DNA of 64,000 bases from NCBI GenBank assembly GCA_958510875.1, contig OY294067.1, positions 278,275,242 through 278,339,241 of the forward strand. Reading direction: 5' to 3'. Made by a program: the position numbers and the translations under genes. The notes below the pieces were generated by a model that saw nothing but the letters and a program-made list of their open reading frames with translations, did no database searches and had not been told where the DNA came from. Each line of letters starts with the position of its first letter. Positions within the stretch are counted from its first letter, which is position 1. Origin of the DNA: Endomychus coccineus. Taxonomy: Eukaryota > Arthropoda > Insecta > Coleoptera > Endomychidae. This document shows positions 27,101 to 38,200 of the stretch, piece after piece.

Positions 27101-27252
27101 GTGTCTTTTTGTCTGTTTTAGATCTATTGAAAGTGCTGACTGCTGCAACATTATCATATTATTATCAATGGTTAGTAAATTGAACTGTTTCCATTATGTA
27201 AAACTATACAATCACTACTTACTTTGAAGGGGGCTTTTCAGCAATTGGGGAC
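15114..27252 (-). CDS. Proton-coupled amino-acid transporter (SLC36/pathetic-like), copy 2
   Basis: Seven minus-strand exons assemble with consistent phase: 27223-27252 (30 nt), 25386-25536 (151), 22752-22958 (207), 20107-20382 (276), 19132-19307 (176), 15465-15637 (173) and 15114-15397 (284, ending in TGA). They encode about 431 residues. Only a short N-terminal exon upstream of the 30-nt one is unplaced. Signatures are NYIESVMNHFKCAVGAGIFS, TQFGICCTYILFFSES, LNLKVLAILSTVANML, VSWGVLNISNVLEG..GTLSYLRYGDESKGSITLNF, LFSYALQMYIIVETL and AAAIPLLGLVIALVGAIGQT..FPPI-like LIPPIIDL, the expected order of the eleven-helix fold. The first five mapped exons equal those of copy 1 in length, so the two arose by tandem duplication. 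Introns hold a Tigger-like relic and a mariner inside a retroelement. No disabling change was seen in the exons. Confidence 0.92.
16440..18960 (+). mobile_element. Jockey-like reverse transcriptase, split by a mariner insertion
   Basis: Reverse transcriptase coding runs 16440-16705 with LLAPTLFL-type sequence and SFADDGTLHTAFS (catalytic FADD near 16562-16575). It resumes at 18285 with FNATKTKACLL, then LSWGDHVRSIKETASRKLGF, KAQIRPVLEYCSHV and LLDFIKKRTIRLIDD, up to about 18960. The gap is exactly the mariner 16706-18282 between duplicated TA dinucleotides. Removing it restores a continuous RSDNL-x-EFNATKTKA reading that matches the uninterrupted copy near 34840. Frameshifts elsewhere show it was already or later disabled. 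It lies in the large intron of SLC36 copy 2. Confidence 0.85.
16706..18282 (+). mobile_element. Mariner-like element (DD41D-type family), near-complete copy
   Basis: A 1,577-bp element is flanked by TA (16704-16705, 18283-18284), with ends CCGGGATATC and its complement. The transposase runs from ATG at 17002 to a TAA at 18080-18082. A 2-base loss in a T-run near 17495 breaks the frame before SDEAWFHLSG, and a TAG (for CAG) falls at 17969-17971, so it is inactive. Catalytic boxes visible are FFSDEAW, HDGATAHT and a third Asp in SPCLTIMDYF. The second and third Asp are 41 residues apart by my count, against 34 in Mos1. The left end carries an extra, inverted copy of the right end (16706-16868) before the normal 5' leader, giving about 165 bp of inverted repeat. 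Confidence 0.9.
21215..22356. repeat. Two relics of a Penelope-type terminal repeat in opposite orientation
   Basis: A segment with CTGATGATGACTACTTGTTA and TTTTTAGTGGATA at 21215-21290 (plus) recurs inverted at 22300-22356. There, the minus-strand reading is CTGATGATGGCTACTTGTTA then GCC GCAAAG. A third member is at 32680-32745. The CTGATGA core and following hairpin resemble a hammerhead with a damaged GAAA. The stretch between (21300-22300) contains no gene I can support. Confidence 0.45.
23580..25130 (+). mobile_element. Tigger/jerky-like (pogo) transposase relic
   Basis: Frame-broken plus-strand coding follows the order of an insect Tigger/jerky transposase. An HTH piece, VRSVATKFDLPYL-like, lies near 23600. 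Next come GPIFYGFPSAKMFKSDFQLT-like sequence, NIDETG-like traces and KPSEVAAEKG-like sequence near 24070. Then follow VNAIGNSLSPIFIFPWIRYK and FVCGGPVGCIGAGNASG (24130-24240), a Ser/Thr/Pro-rich linker with THTPPASSS repeats (24570-24660), and a C-terminal Cys-rich finger ending IFTCHNCLSE (25040-25127). Many stops and shifts. It occupies the intron of SLC36 copy 2 between the 207-nt and 151-nt exons. The preceding 23080-23560 carries repeated GACAATTGAAACA-type words, probably its leader. Confidence 0.75.
25540..27222. other. Intron of SLC36 copy 2; no gene supported
   Basis: Overlapping ORFs occur on both strands at 26699-27040 but have no recognisable domain. Weak retroelement-like words occur near 26200-26350. 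I see nothing I can name. Confidence 0.4.
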
Positions 27253-28809
27253 CTGAAACGATATCATACATTAGAATTATCCAACAGCTGTTGATGTTCA
27301 CAGTGACACAGGAATATGATTTCTCTTCCTTTCATCACCAAATTGTTCACAAGAGATGAAATATTTCTTGGAGGATCAAAAGGGGAAAATAAATTTATTA
27401 TCATTTCCAGTTTTGTTATTGAATCCCAATTATGTTTTTTCAAAGAGTAGCCCCTCTTGTTGTTGTTAGCTTATATGTGACTATAAGTAAATTATCTCAT
27501 TTGTAACGTTTCAAAGTAACACTCCAGCTGACGAAACTATAGTCACATTAGTGTTAAATTAAAGTTAAATTAAATAACCATCAATTTGGTTACAAAAATG
27601 CTAATATTTCAACTAAAGAAACCAATTATTATGAAAGATCTATTCTGGAGATGATTCAGATAAAACGTGACTCCAAGTCTGTAAATCATAGAGCAAACTT
27701 TCAATCATTAAGTCAGATTTATACTAATTCAATTAATTAAAGCTCTTGGAAATTCCTACATGCGTCTTTATAATGTTCAAAAATATATTTTAGGTAGAAT
27801 GCTCACCCAAATTTCAAGACTTAAATGCATATGGCGAATGATCAGAAACAACTGGAGGCGTGGAAAGGCGTCAAATTCTAGCCTACGTCCTGTGAAATAT
27901 TATTTCAATTCATATCTTTGTGTAATTGGAAATGTATCAGCTGACTGTAACCTCATGTCTTATTATGGAGTTATCTGTGGTCTGTCATGAATAGTCTGAG
28001 CTGTGATTAGTCATCAATCTATGAGCTGTCATTTGATTCCGATTTAACGCTTTGAGGTTGAATTTCGATTAATCCGTTCTTCGAGGATGTATTGTATAAG
28101 AAGCATTATCTGCCAAATTCCAATTCTGTCAATGATATTTGCCTTTTATCATTCATGTAAGTGGAAAGAATTGAATAAAAATTGAAAACGAGGGAACAAT
28201 GGAATAGTTTCCGATAATGGATTGCTAAGATCAATTGCCGACAATTGTTTCGTCACATGTACATCAAGTAAACTCTGAATCCATAGAGCTACCTATATAG
28301 GAGGAATACACATTTAAGGACACTTATGAATCTATCTTCTATTGACACAAGTTATCTGAATGAAATTCATTGATAATAATAAAGAAGTCTCAAATAACAT
28401 GTAAAACTTAATTCTACTTTACTCACTTTTTAAGAACACCATTTTGAATATGTTTCAGCATGTTTTCAAGAACCAAACCATGTAACCATTAAACATCACA
28501 ATTTGTTTTTCGTTGATGATTAATCTTGTACTAAATCTTATGGCAATTTCCTAACATAAAATAAAACGCAAATGGTATTAGCATTGTTTAATTACGCTAA
28601 TCATGGTATTGTTAGTGTTGTATCATTAACACCTACCGAACTCATCATCATAGCTCGATACAGATCCCAATGTCGTCAGAGAAGAATAAAGATACAAATA
28701 AATTCGAACGTGACAGGAATAAAAATTATATATCAATGAAAGAATGTAGGCATGTTCAATAATGAACTTCCGACTTAGACCTGCTACGCTCAATACTGGC
28801 TTTGCACCA
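27253..28809. other. Upstream region of SLC36 copy 2; no gene supported
   Basis: The missing first exon of SLC36 copy 2 should lie here or further right. It must end two bases into a codon before GT. I found no convincing ATG exon on the minus strand. The rest is AT-rich and featureless to me. Confidence 0.4.
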
Positions 28810-29261
28810 TGTAACGAAGTGCCTTCGTTCCTTGAAAATTAATTTACTCCTCTGGTTAAAAAGAAATAACACCGACGAGCCCGAGATTCTAACGCATCAA
28901 AGTTTATGTAGAAAAAGTTGAAGCTAATAGTAGATAAGGAAATTCGTATTCAAATCACCGCCGGCTGCCAGAATCTCAGGCCACCTCTGAACTTTTATTT
29001 CTTTTGGCTCAAAAGCAGTATAAAAGGAGAACGGATTTCTCACGAAAGGGATTGCAGAATCAACCGTCTGACCGCCAAGCCGCTCCGATTCCGATATAAT
29101 TATTTCCGACCGTACAAATTAATCCAACGCTGTTAATTTTCCGAGAATTTATTTTTATTTTTGTTATTATAAGCTTCGTCCGCGCGCCGTAGGTTCCGCT
29201 CCTCTACTTTGACAAAGTATGAAGGTAAATATTCTACAACTAACTCCAGTTTCAGCTGACA

Positions 29262-29715
29262 TCCCGTAAACCAAATAATTTATTTGTGTTGGGGAAAAAC
29301 AGACCGTTTGCCCTTAGATCTCCTTTACCGTAAACCGAATAAATTATTATTTGTGTTAGGGAAAAGATCTGACATCCCTACGATTAAATAGACATCCCGT
29401 AAACCAAATAATTTATTATTTCTGTTGGGGAAAAGACCTGACATCCCTCCGATTAAATAAACCTCCCGTAAACCGAATAATTTATTATTTGCGTTGGGGA
29501 AAAGACCTGACATCTCATCAATTAAATAGACATCCCGTAAACCAAATGGTTTATTCTTTGTGTTGGGGAAAGGACCTGACATCTTTACGATTAAATAGAC
29601 ATCCCGTAAACCGAGTAATTTATTATTTGTGTTGGGGAATAGACCTGACATCCCTCCGATTAAATAAACCTCCCGTGAACCGAGTAATTCATTATTTGTG
29701 TTGGGGACAAGATCC
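29262..29715. repeat. 69-bp minisatellite, about 6.5 units
   Basis: Units beginning CATCCCGTAAACC or CCTCCCGTAAACC start at 29393, 29462, 29531, 29600 and 29669, exactly 69 bp apart, with less regular units before. Each contains AATTTATTATTTGTGTTGGG and a GACCTGACATC block. Because 69 is divisible by three, both strands carry repeat-peptide ORFs, which I regard as a by-product. It lies inside the candidate LTR. Confidence 0.92.
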
Positions 29716-29961
29716 GATACGTACAGAACGAATATTAGCAGCGAACTCGTAAATTACAACGATTCGAAATCAACCTACCACTTGTGTCGACCGCGCGATA
29801 GATACTAAAGACCTATTAACTTATTTCGGCTGATTTCTTATTGAGGGTCAACGTTCCGAACGTACACTACTTGGCGCCTCCGTTTTTTCCTCTAATATCA
29901 TCTGTCCGAAGTAAATAACTATATCAAGCGAATAGAAATTCTGATTTAAAGCAGATTCTAG

Positions 29962-30240
29962 AACTTCCGATCGTTAAATTGTAATAAACTACTCCGACCC
30001 GTTCAAATACTTGATTTTATTAATTAAGGTGATTTTAATGACATTGTTATTAATTTACAAGACAGTTGTAAACCTCTATTTTTCTTTTGTACATAAATCA
30101 TCTTCTACTTCCGATCGTTAAATTGTAATAAGCTACTCTGACCCGTTCAAATACTTGATTTTATTAATTAAGGTGATTTTAATGACATTGTTATTCATTT
30201 ACAAGACTAGTTGTAAACCTTTATTTTTCTTTTGTACATA
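29962..30240. repeat. Direct duplication of about 146 bp
   Basis: Two nearly identical copies run from ACTTCCGATCGTTAAATTGT to TTTTTCTTTTGTACATA, starting near 29965 and 30110. They sit downstream of the minisatellite in the same candidate LTR. Confidence 0.85.
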
Positions 30241-30389
30241 TATTTTCGAGAATCAATCCTATCATTTAATAATCTGTATATAAATAAACATCTGTGTTTT
30301 ACTGGTGAGGAATCTATCAATTTATATCTGTCACATTTCATTCAACGGGAAATATACGACTCTGGACCACTCATCCCGGTGGTGACCCC

Positions 30390-31438
30390 TTTCTACTTTT
30401 CCGGATAACTAGAAAAATTATCTTTTACCGAGAAAGGCAGTCACAACCATTAAGACTAAACGGTACTGTCATAAACTACCTCTCTACTCCACTTACGTTT
30501 ATGAGCAGCCATCTGGCCATCTCTATCTAGAGGGTAATTGTGCACTCTCCCATACACCGCTGATATAAACTCAATCTGGAGATATAAAAAAGTAGGTTCC
30601 TACTTTACTACATAGCGTATCTCATACCTGTTATCACGTGGCATATTTGAGGAGCTAGTCCTTTTTAGATGCTACATCTAATTTCGAGAATAACATATAG
30701 ATTAAAATAGAGCTCCAAGATTCTACTGGCTCACCCAATTTTTTTTAAGGCCCTGTAATGTTTAGAAAATTATCTAAGAATGAACGCAATGCAGTACCTG
30801 ATTCTTCTACGATGTTGGATACATCGAATAATAACCCTACATGGGTTTCTATGGTAAGCATTTTGTTCTCATATCGCAAGTCCCAAGCAACTGAGTAATT
30901 GCCAGTGAGTCAATCATGGACCTTTCAACTACTTGAGTTGTGTATTAAAGCTACAAGAGTGTTTCTAGAGGTAGCCCATTTGTCATAATTACCTACCATT
31001 GAATTCTGCAGCAGTGTCCAAATCGAAAGCAAAAGAATAAACGAAACACAAGAATCAATTAATCAATAGGTATCAATCTTTCTGTTATTCTGTGATTTAC
31101 CGTCAACGTCAATAAACGTCCTTGTGGGAACTTTTGTTCAGTTGGTAACGAAAACGTCCCCAAAAATTTTCGCTCATAATTGCACGCAACTCGCAATTAA
31201 TATCGGACCGGACCGATTATGTGCAATGTCTTGAAATGGCAAGATACTTGCACGCAGTTTCTGTACTGCGCATGCTTTTGATCAAGAGTATTGCGTATTG
31301 CAACAAGAACAAGACCAGGAGAATTTACAATCGTCTCAACAGTTGAGAACAATTATTTGACACTCGGAGAGAGGAAGTAGTATATATTTATATTCTCTAG
31401 TACAATGTCGTATCCGCAGTCTTCTGGTGCTTTGTTAG
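30390..31438. other. No gene seen
   Basis: No supported coding region. If the preceding LTR call is right, the first few hundred bases could be retrotransposon leader, but no gag motif is visible. Confidence 0.4.
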
Positions 31439-31439
31439 T

Positions 31440-32026
31440 GTAAACCACGGTCATACATACAGGTCTGGAAACTCGGGGCTGTTTCCTATGTGAGAAGTGA
31501 GAACGCTAAGCGTCGACTGTCGCGTAGTACCAAAAGACGTCACGTGAGAGTATTCTCTGACAACTGTCATTCTTAATTTGTAAACACAAGGAATACCTGC
31601 GTTTTTAGAAACAAATTACGAAACTATGCATTGTGCCGAAATGCAAAACGTGGTACAAAAGTGTAAAGCAAAAAACTTCTGTTTTCAAAGCCGAAAGATG
31701 CGGAAATGCGAAAAAAGTGGATGCTTGCGATTCCGGATAGAAATCGTTTTAACGAAGTCTTTTATGTGTGCGAGCATGTATAACGAAAAAGGGGAAGCTA
31801 TTATTAAGGTGAGTAATACATTTTGACAAGAGTAACAGTTCTATTCCTCTCTCAAATCAGAATACTTAGTAACACTGCTTGCGATTCCGGAAAGAAATCG
31901 TTTTACCACTTCGAGATCCAAGCGCTAGCTAGTGGCTGAGCGAGGGACTACGAGTTTAGCGACGCGTAAGAGACCCATGTCAAACATACGAGTCCCCAGA
32001 CCTGTATGTATGACCGTGGCGTAAAC
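31440..32026 (+). mobile_element. Miniature P-like element with a THAP-domain exon
   Basis: Ends form an inverted repeat around CCACGGTCATACATACAGGT (left 31446-31465; inverse complement at 32000-32019). Between them is a THAP zinc-finger segment at 31616-31800: KLCIVPKCKTWYKSV, then in a shifted frame KDAEMRKKWMLAIPDRNRFN and FYVCEHV. These give the expected C..C..W..VCxxHx order. It ends in a GT donor-like AAG|GTGAGT. A 30-bp word, GCGATTCCGGA-AGAAATCG, occurs twice (near 31728 and 31882). P-superfamily transposases begin with a THAP domain, so this is probably an internally deleted relative. The remaining transposase is absent. Confidence 0.55.
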
Positions 32027-32203
32027 TATTGCTCATAGTGTAATGGTTACAATTATGTTTCAGTTTTCATGTCGATTTTTGACGTCTTGTTCCCTTTCAT
32101 TGTTTGTTATGTCAAATTATGTTCAAAAAAGACCAAACCTAGTGTATTTAAATTATTTTGCTAAATTATACCGTACAAAGTATCTGTTAATCGACTAGGA
32201 AAG

Positions 32204-35200
32204 ATGGTGAAACAGCCATTATTACCATGGGCCAATGTATTTGGGAAACCGGACATGGAGCGGATCGGAATCTTTGCGGAAATGCCGTTTATGAATGGCA
32301 AAGGCTATGTATCTCCATTCGCAAGTAAGGATCGCAATTATTTTAACATAAATGAAGAGGTTGAGAGAGATAGTATATAGAATTGATGCCACTTTGTATG
32401 AAATATTTGGTAATCTGTTATTAAATGGCATTAGTTTAATATTTGAGTTGCTTGGAGGTGCCTCGATCCACTATTCTTCAATCCTGAAAGCCACTGTCAC
32501 ATTCAGAAGCTTCCTCCGTAAATCATTGTACATTTTAAAGTATCATCAAATGTTGTTGCTGTAAAGCTTAACATTAAACTAACAGTAATTTTGCTCAGAT
32601 AGCCATCGACCCTTATATACTATAATAGAGTTCACACTGTGGATATATTCTAACACTATTGATAAGAAATAATCACCCTTATCCACTAAAATGCTACTAA
32701 AGAACTGAAGACCTTTCGGCCACCAAGATGCCATCATCAGAGTAACTAAATTATAAATCAAAATGTGCCTGCTTAAATACTAGTTGAGGATAATAATGTA
32801 AACAAAGGGTTACCCTCAGCTTGAGATAAATCGAAATTTAGTAAATCGCTTTTTCGTTTATACATTTCCATGCATGATAAACTTTCTTGAGAAATGGTGT
32901 GACCTGTATTCAAAATATGTTCGGCTACCGCTGATTTTTCACCATTATTTTTCGGTGTTTTAGCTTGTTCTTACATCTATAAACTGATTGTATTGCAAAT
33001 TTAGAGAACAAACTATGGAATTTATTAATTACTGAAGAAACTTTCGAATCTTATTGAAGTATTTGAAGGTAATGGCTCTAATTTGGTTAGTTGGCTAGGG
33101 TCCAATTTCCTTTGCTGTTTGGGAATTAAATTATTGATCGAAGATTTCTGGTAACCATTGTCCAACGCAATTTGCTGAAGTTTCTCAATTTCTTTGTTAT
33201 AATTTTGATGGCTCAAAGGGAGGTTCAATAATCTATGAACCAGACTATTAAAAGGAGCTATTTTATATCTAAATGGTGTAGATGAAACCGCCGGGAAGTG
33301 GGTTTTTTGTATATCTCGAAATCCAAGTGATTACCATCTTTTATAATGTTAATATTAAGGAAAGGAAGCTGAATGAATGTATGCTTCTATTTCGACAGTG
33401 AAACTCAGTGAATTAAATTGGCTATTAAGCGTGTTCTAAAAGCCATATAAATCAAAATATTTACTTGTAATCGCGAAAATGTCATCAACATATCTATACC
33501 AAACTTTTGGAAACTGATTCAATTTCGATTTTAAGGACCCTTGTCATATGTTTGTTAACACGTTACTTTTAAAAATAGGGAAAGCGTATTCCGGAAATAC
33601 AATTGTCAATGAGCCTTTGGAAGAGATTTAACATTAGGTATTTGCAATTGTACAATTTTTGATTATAATAACTTAGATTTAATAATGAAAATTCAATGTC
33701 AGTAACAATATTCCATATTGATTGCCTTTCCGTATGAATTATATCGTAATTGATTATCGTTCTTCAATAGCGTTTTTCCGGTTAATAAAAGTATTATTTC
33801 CATGAGACCGTAATAGAAAAAGAGTACGAGTCAACAATGTCATAGTTTTTAGACAAGAATTCTTTAATTAACTGGTATTATCGTATCGGATTGTGTCACT
33901 TTTGAGCTAATTCGGATGAAAAATTCAAATATCAAAGGATAATAATCACAAGCCAAAATTGATATCAGTGTTTCTCCAAACGAGTAGCTTCGACATTTTT
34001 GTTTAATATTACGGCTTAGCCAACAAAAATGAGATCCTGACTGATATAACAGCCCCAACAATTAAGGATTAATGATTAACCGATAAAACGAGCTATAGAC
34101 TATATTTGATACTTCCCATTTGAATTTTTAGAGCCAAAATCTACCAAATTAAAAGGTCTTGTCACCCCGGGCCACAAAATTCTCAGTGCAAATCAAGATT
34201 CTCTCTTTGATCGAGAGTTTAAACGTGTATATGTTGGAGAATGTCTCAGCAGCAGAGGCCGCAAACCGTAAGTATCAATGTTATTATTATACCAAGATAT
34301 CATTTTGACCCTGAGCCAAATCCCAAGTTCTCAACTGATCAGGAGTCCAATTATATTTGTCATCTCTCAAAATATGCAACCATTTATAATGAACAGATGA
34401 CCGACTTGCCTATGCAACACATATATAGTAAACATCTAATGAAAAATATGGGAAATCCGTATTCGTAGCACCGGATATATCCAAAGCATCTGACCGAGTC
34501 CAGCCCCAAGACGTTCTTGCAAACATCCATCATACGGTTTGCGTGACTATCTGGTTTTCTGTCAGACAGATCACTCCATGTGGTGGTTGATGAGGTATCC
34601 TCCGATACAATGACTTCCAACGCTGGTGTTCAACAGGGATGTGTCTTGGCACATTTGTTTCTGCTCCATATCAGAGATCCATTGCAAGTGGCTTTATTAT
34701 GTCCGGTCCACAGCTTTGCCTATGATGGTGCTTTTCATACCGCTTTCTCATTCAGAGTCTCTATATCATCCAATAAGCCTAAATGAGTGCAACAGTGACG
34801 AAGATCTGAGAATGATTTTGGAAAGGGGCTATGATAATCTAGGAGAGTTTGATGCAACCAAAACTCAAGCGTATATTTTTTAGATGAAGCCTGCTGGTTC
34901 CACAATTCCTAATATGATGATATCAGGTATCACTATTCTTATGGAGGCCTCCATATACAATAGCACCTTTTCATGGCACGATCACTATACATGGTTTTCT
35001 ATTTCGTGCCAAGAGCTATTTCACATCCTAGCAGCTCCTCATCCTAACCTACAAATCACAGATTCGACCTGTCCCGGAGTACTGTTCACATGTTTGGAGT
35101 TCAACTCCCAAATTGGAGCTCTTATATTCTATTCAGAAGTGAGCTATTCCTCTGATTGGTGATTCTTCTGTATAATGCCGCTTCGGTTTGCTGCTACGAT

Positions 35201-38200
35201 ATTCTTGCGTTCACTAAGACGTGGCTGCACGACGGGGTCAATAACTCGGAGATATTTGACACTGATTTTTCAATTTACAGGAGGGATCGTAGATTTTCTC
35301 AGACGGGTTACTTTTGAGTTGTGTTCTGCTTGTCATGCGATAACACTTACTGACATCAGAAACTAAGATAAACCCACAATTATTGGATAGTCTTCTACCA
35401 AGAGCTGGTAAGCATTATTACGACGGCCTTTTCGACATTTTATGTTCCCTAGACTTCATGATGTCAGCCAAAGTGATCCTGATGGGCGACTTCAACGTCC
35501 CAGAGTTTGAAGCTGTTCTTGGCAGCCGTTACGCCTACTATGCAGGTTTTGGATAATCTACAAGACTTTTTTGATCTGTACGCAATATAATGATGTCATC
35601 AATGCTGATGGGAGAATCCTGGATCTAATTTATAGCAACTTATCAATATCTTTACAGAGATCCTCGGATGTTTTATTAAGTGAGGATACTTATCATCCGG
35701 CGGTGGAGTTGCTGGTTAATATCGGAACTTCTTGTGAGAATAATGATAGGGCATGCACCACTCCTTCTTTCAAGTATTGTTTTGAAAATGCCTACTTTGT
35801 CGGCTTATATAATCATTTTAGTATCATCGACTGGTCTTATTTGAACGGGCTTTCTGATGTTGACAGTGCTTGTCTGGTTTTTATGAAACTATTTATTCGG
35901 TATTGGATCTGTTCGTGCCATAAACGAGGGTTCATTTTTCTCGGTCTTAACCTCCATGGTTTGACTCTAACCTGATAAGGAGTGTAAAATCTAAGTTCAG
36001 TGCATGGCGTGTATATAAACGCACAGGTCGCGAAGAGCATTCAGTGAATTTGAAGAGGTTGGAAAGGATCGTCAAGTCTGACCCTGAAGCTGCATTCAGA
36101 ATCTTCAACAGTAAAGCAGAGCAAGATATTCAGAATGACCCTCCTGCATTCTGGAAACTCGTTGAATCCAAAAAGGATTGGTCTGCTGCCCCCTTTACAA
36201 TGAGTTTTGATGACGAATCATTTGACGATCCAGAGATTATTGCGAATGTATTCGCTAAATTTCTTCAGGACACTTATATTATTTCGAACCCTGAGATAGT
36301 TTTGCATTCACCGGTATCCAATGCTCCTATGTTTGACGTGTTCTGTTTTGAAGAGAACGATGTATCCAAGGCCCTACTAAAGATTAAGTCCAAGCGTACT
36401 TCTAGTCCGGATGAAATTCCCGCATATGTAGCCCGAGACTGCGCTGGCATCTTTTCGCGTCCTCTCGTCTTCCCATTTGATTTAGCGCTGAGAACAAATA
36501 CATTTCCTTCTGCTTGGAAAGCATCTAAGGCCATTCCTATTCCTAAAAAAGGAAATGCTTCCAACGTCGCAGACTACAGACAGATAGTTATTCAAAATAA
36601 CTTCTCTAGTTTTCGAAATCCTTCTCTCGAACGTAATATATTTCACCGTCAAATCGTTGATATCTGAGCCGCAAAATTGTTTTGTATCGGGTCGCTCCAC
36701 AACTACCAATCTGAAATGTATTACAGACTATATTTCAAAGGTTATTGACGAGGGACTGGAGACGGATGTTCTCTACTCAGATTTTTCTAAAGCGTTCGAT
36801 AGACTAGACCACGGGATTCTTCTTAATAAGCTTGACAACTTTGGTTTCTCTGCTAATCTTCTTTTCTCTTTTAAATCTTACCTGAAGACAAGAAAACACT
36901 CCATGCTTTATCGTGGTCGAAGATCGGCCGACATTTTTGCTACTTCGGGGGTGCCACAGGGGCTCATTATTTGCCCTCCATTTTTCATTTTGTTCTTCAA
37001 TGACCTCTTGGCGGTTTTGGATGTCCCCCATCTTTTGTATGCCGATGACCTCAAAACATATTTCAGGGTATCTGATCTCGGTGACTGTCTCAGACTTCAA
37101 TCCAATCTGTCAGCTGTGAAGTCATGGTGTTTGGAGAATATGTTGCGTCTTAATGTTAATAAGTGTGCTGCCTTGACATTCTCGCTGAAGTTCAATGACA
37201 TTCTATACGAATATACCCTGGATGCCCGTGTTTGGAATAGACTGAAGACGTTCTGTGTCCTTGGTGTTATCTTTGACAGAAGGCTATCTTTCATTGATCA
37301 TATCAGTCATATGTGCGCCAAAGCGTCTAAGATGTTGGGGTTTGTTCTAAGATGTTCTAGGGAGTTTCCAAGATTCTATTCTTCTCTGTAATACATTTGA
37401 AAGATCACGGTCGGAATATGCGTCCTTGGTATGGTCTCCATTCTACCAGATTCATGTTGTCTCTGTGAGAAGCATTCAACGCAGATTTCTCAAATATCTT
37501 GCTTTTAAATGTGACAATATCTATTGGCTATCCGCATACCGATTTACTTTCTAGGTTTTCTTTCGACAGCTTGGCTTACCGGAGATCCAGGTCGGGTATA
37601 GTATTCCTGTTTAAACTCTTTCATTCTTCTGTGGAATGTTTTCGGAAATTTTGCGGGCTTTGTGTTTTCATGTGCCTAGATTTGAGTCCAGAATTAATTT
37701 ATTTTTCCACTTGCCTACACCGAGAACAAACATGAGCAAGTGTTCACCAATCGGTGGCATGTGCAGAGCTTACAATAACATACATATGTGGGTTGATCTA
37801 TTCATATGTAGTTTGACTTATCTGAGGTCTGAAGCGTTTCGTGCAATCCTCTGTTCTCTATAAATTACATTTTCTCTCTTCTTTGTTTAATGTTTGTTTA
37901 ATGTTTGTTCTAGTTATATGATTATGTTCTGTTCTTGGAATGCTATGTTATCTCAGTTTAATTCCAATATTTTCTTGTACATCTCATCTTATATTATTCC
38001 TCATTTTGTAATTAGACTCTACGCCTGTTAAATGGGTGTAATGTAAATAAATAAATAAATAAATCATTTCAAATTGTAATTCAAATTGATATCCTTCTCT
38101 TAACTATCAATTTATTGTCCTATCTATTTTACGTATTTAGTATTTTGTTGATTAAGCGAAAATTACATTTGCAGAAAGCCACCAGGCAAAAATGTATCTG

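Larger units (their letters stand above)
28810..30389 (+). mobile_element. Candidate LTR plus primer-binding site of a gypsy-type retrotransposon
   Basis: The stretch starts TGTAACGAAGTGCCTTCG. It has a TATAAAAGG promoter-like box at 29012-29020 and AATAAACATCTGTG (poly-A signal) near 30283. It reaches ..CCACTCA at 30373, followed after six bases by TGGTGACCCC (30380-30389). That decamer is complementary to the 3' end of insect tRNA-Trp, known as the primer of the CsRn1/Kabuki gypsy group. No gag or pol follows, so this would be a lone 5' LTR with a stub of leader. The LTR borders are inferred. No second LTR or target duplication was confirmed. Confidence 0.45.

Noticed and set aside
28630..28690. 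Candidate first exon of SLC36 copy 2 ending TTCG|GTAGGT (minus strand)
   Set aside because: The phase required by the 30-nt exon puts stop codons in this segment.
29325..29752. Long repeat-peptide ORFs on both strands (units with NNKLFGLRDVYLI or LTSLRLNRHPVN)
   Set aside because: They are produced by a 69-bp tandem repeat whose period is a multiple of three, and both strands are open equally. No start context, splice site or domain.
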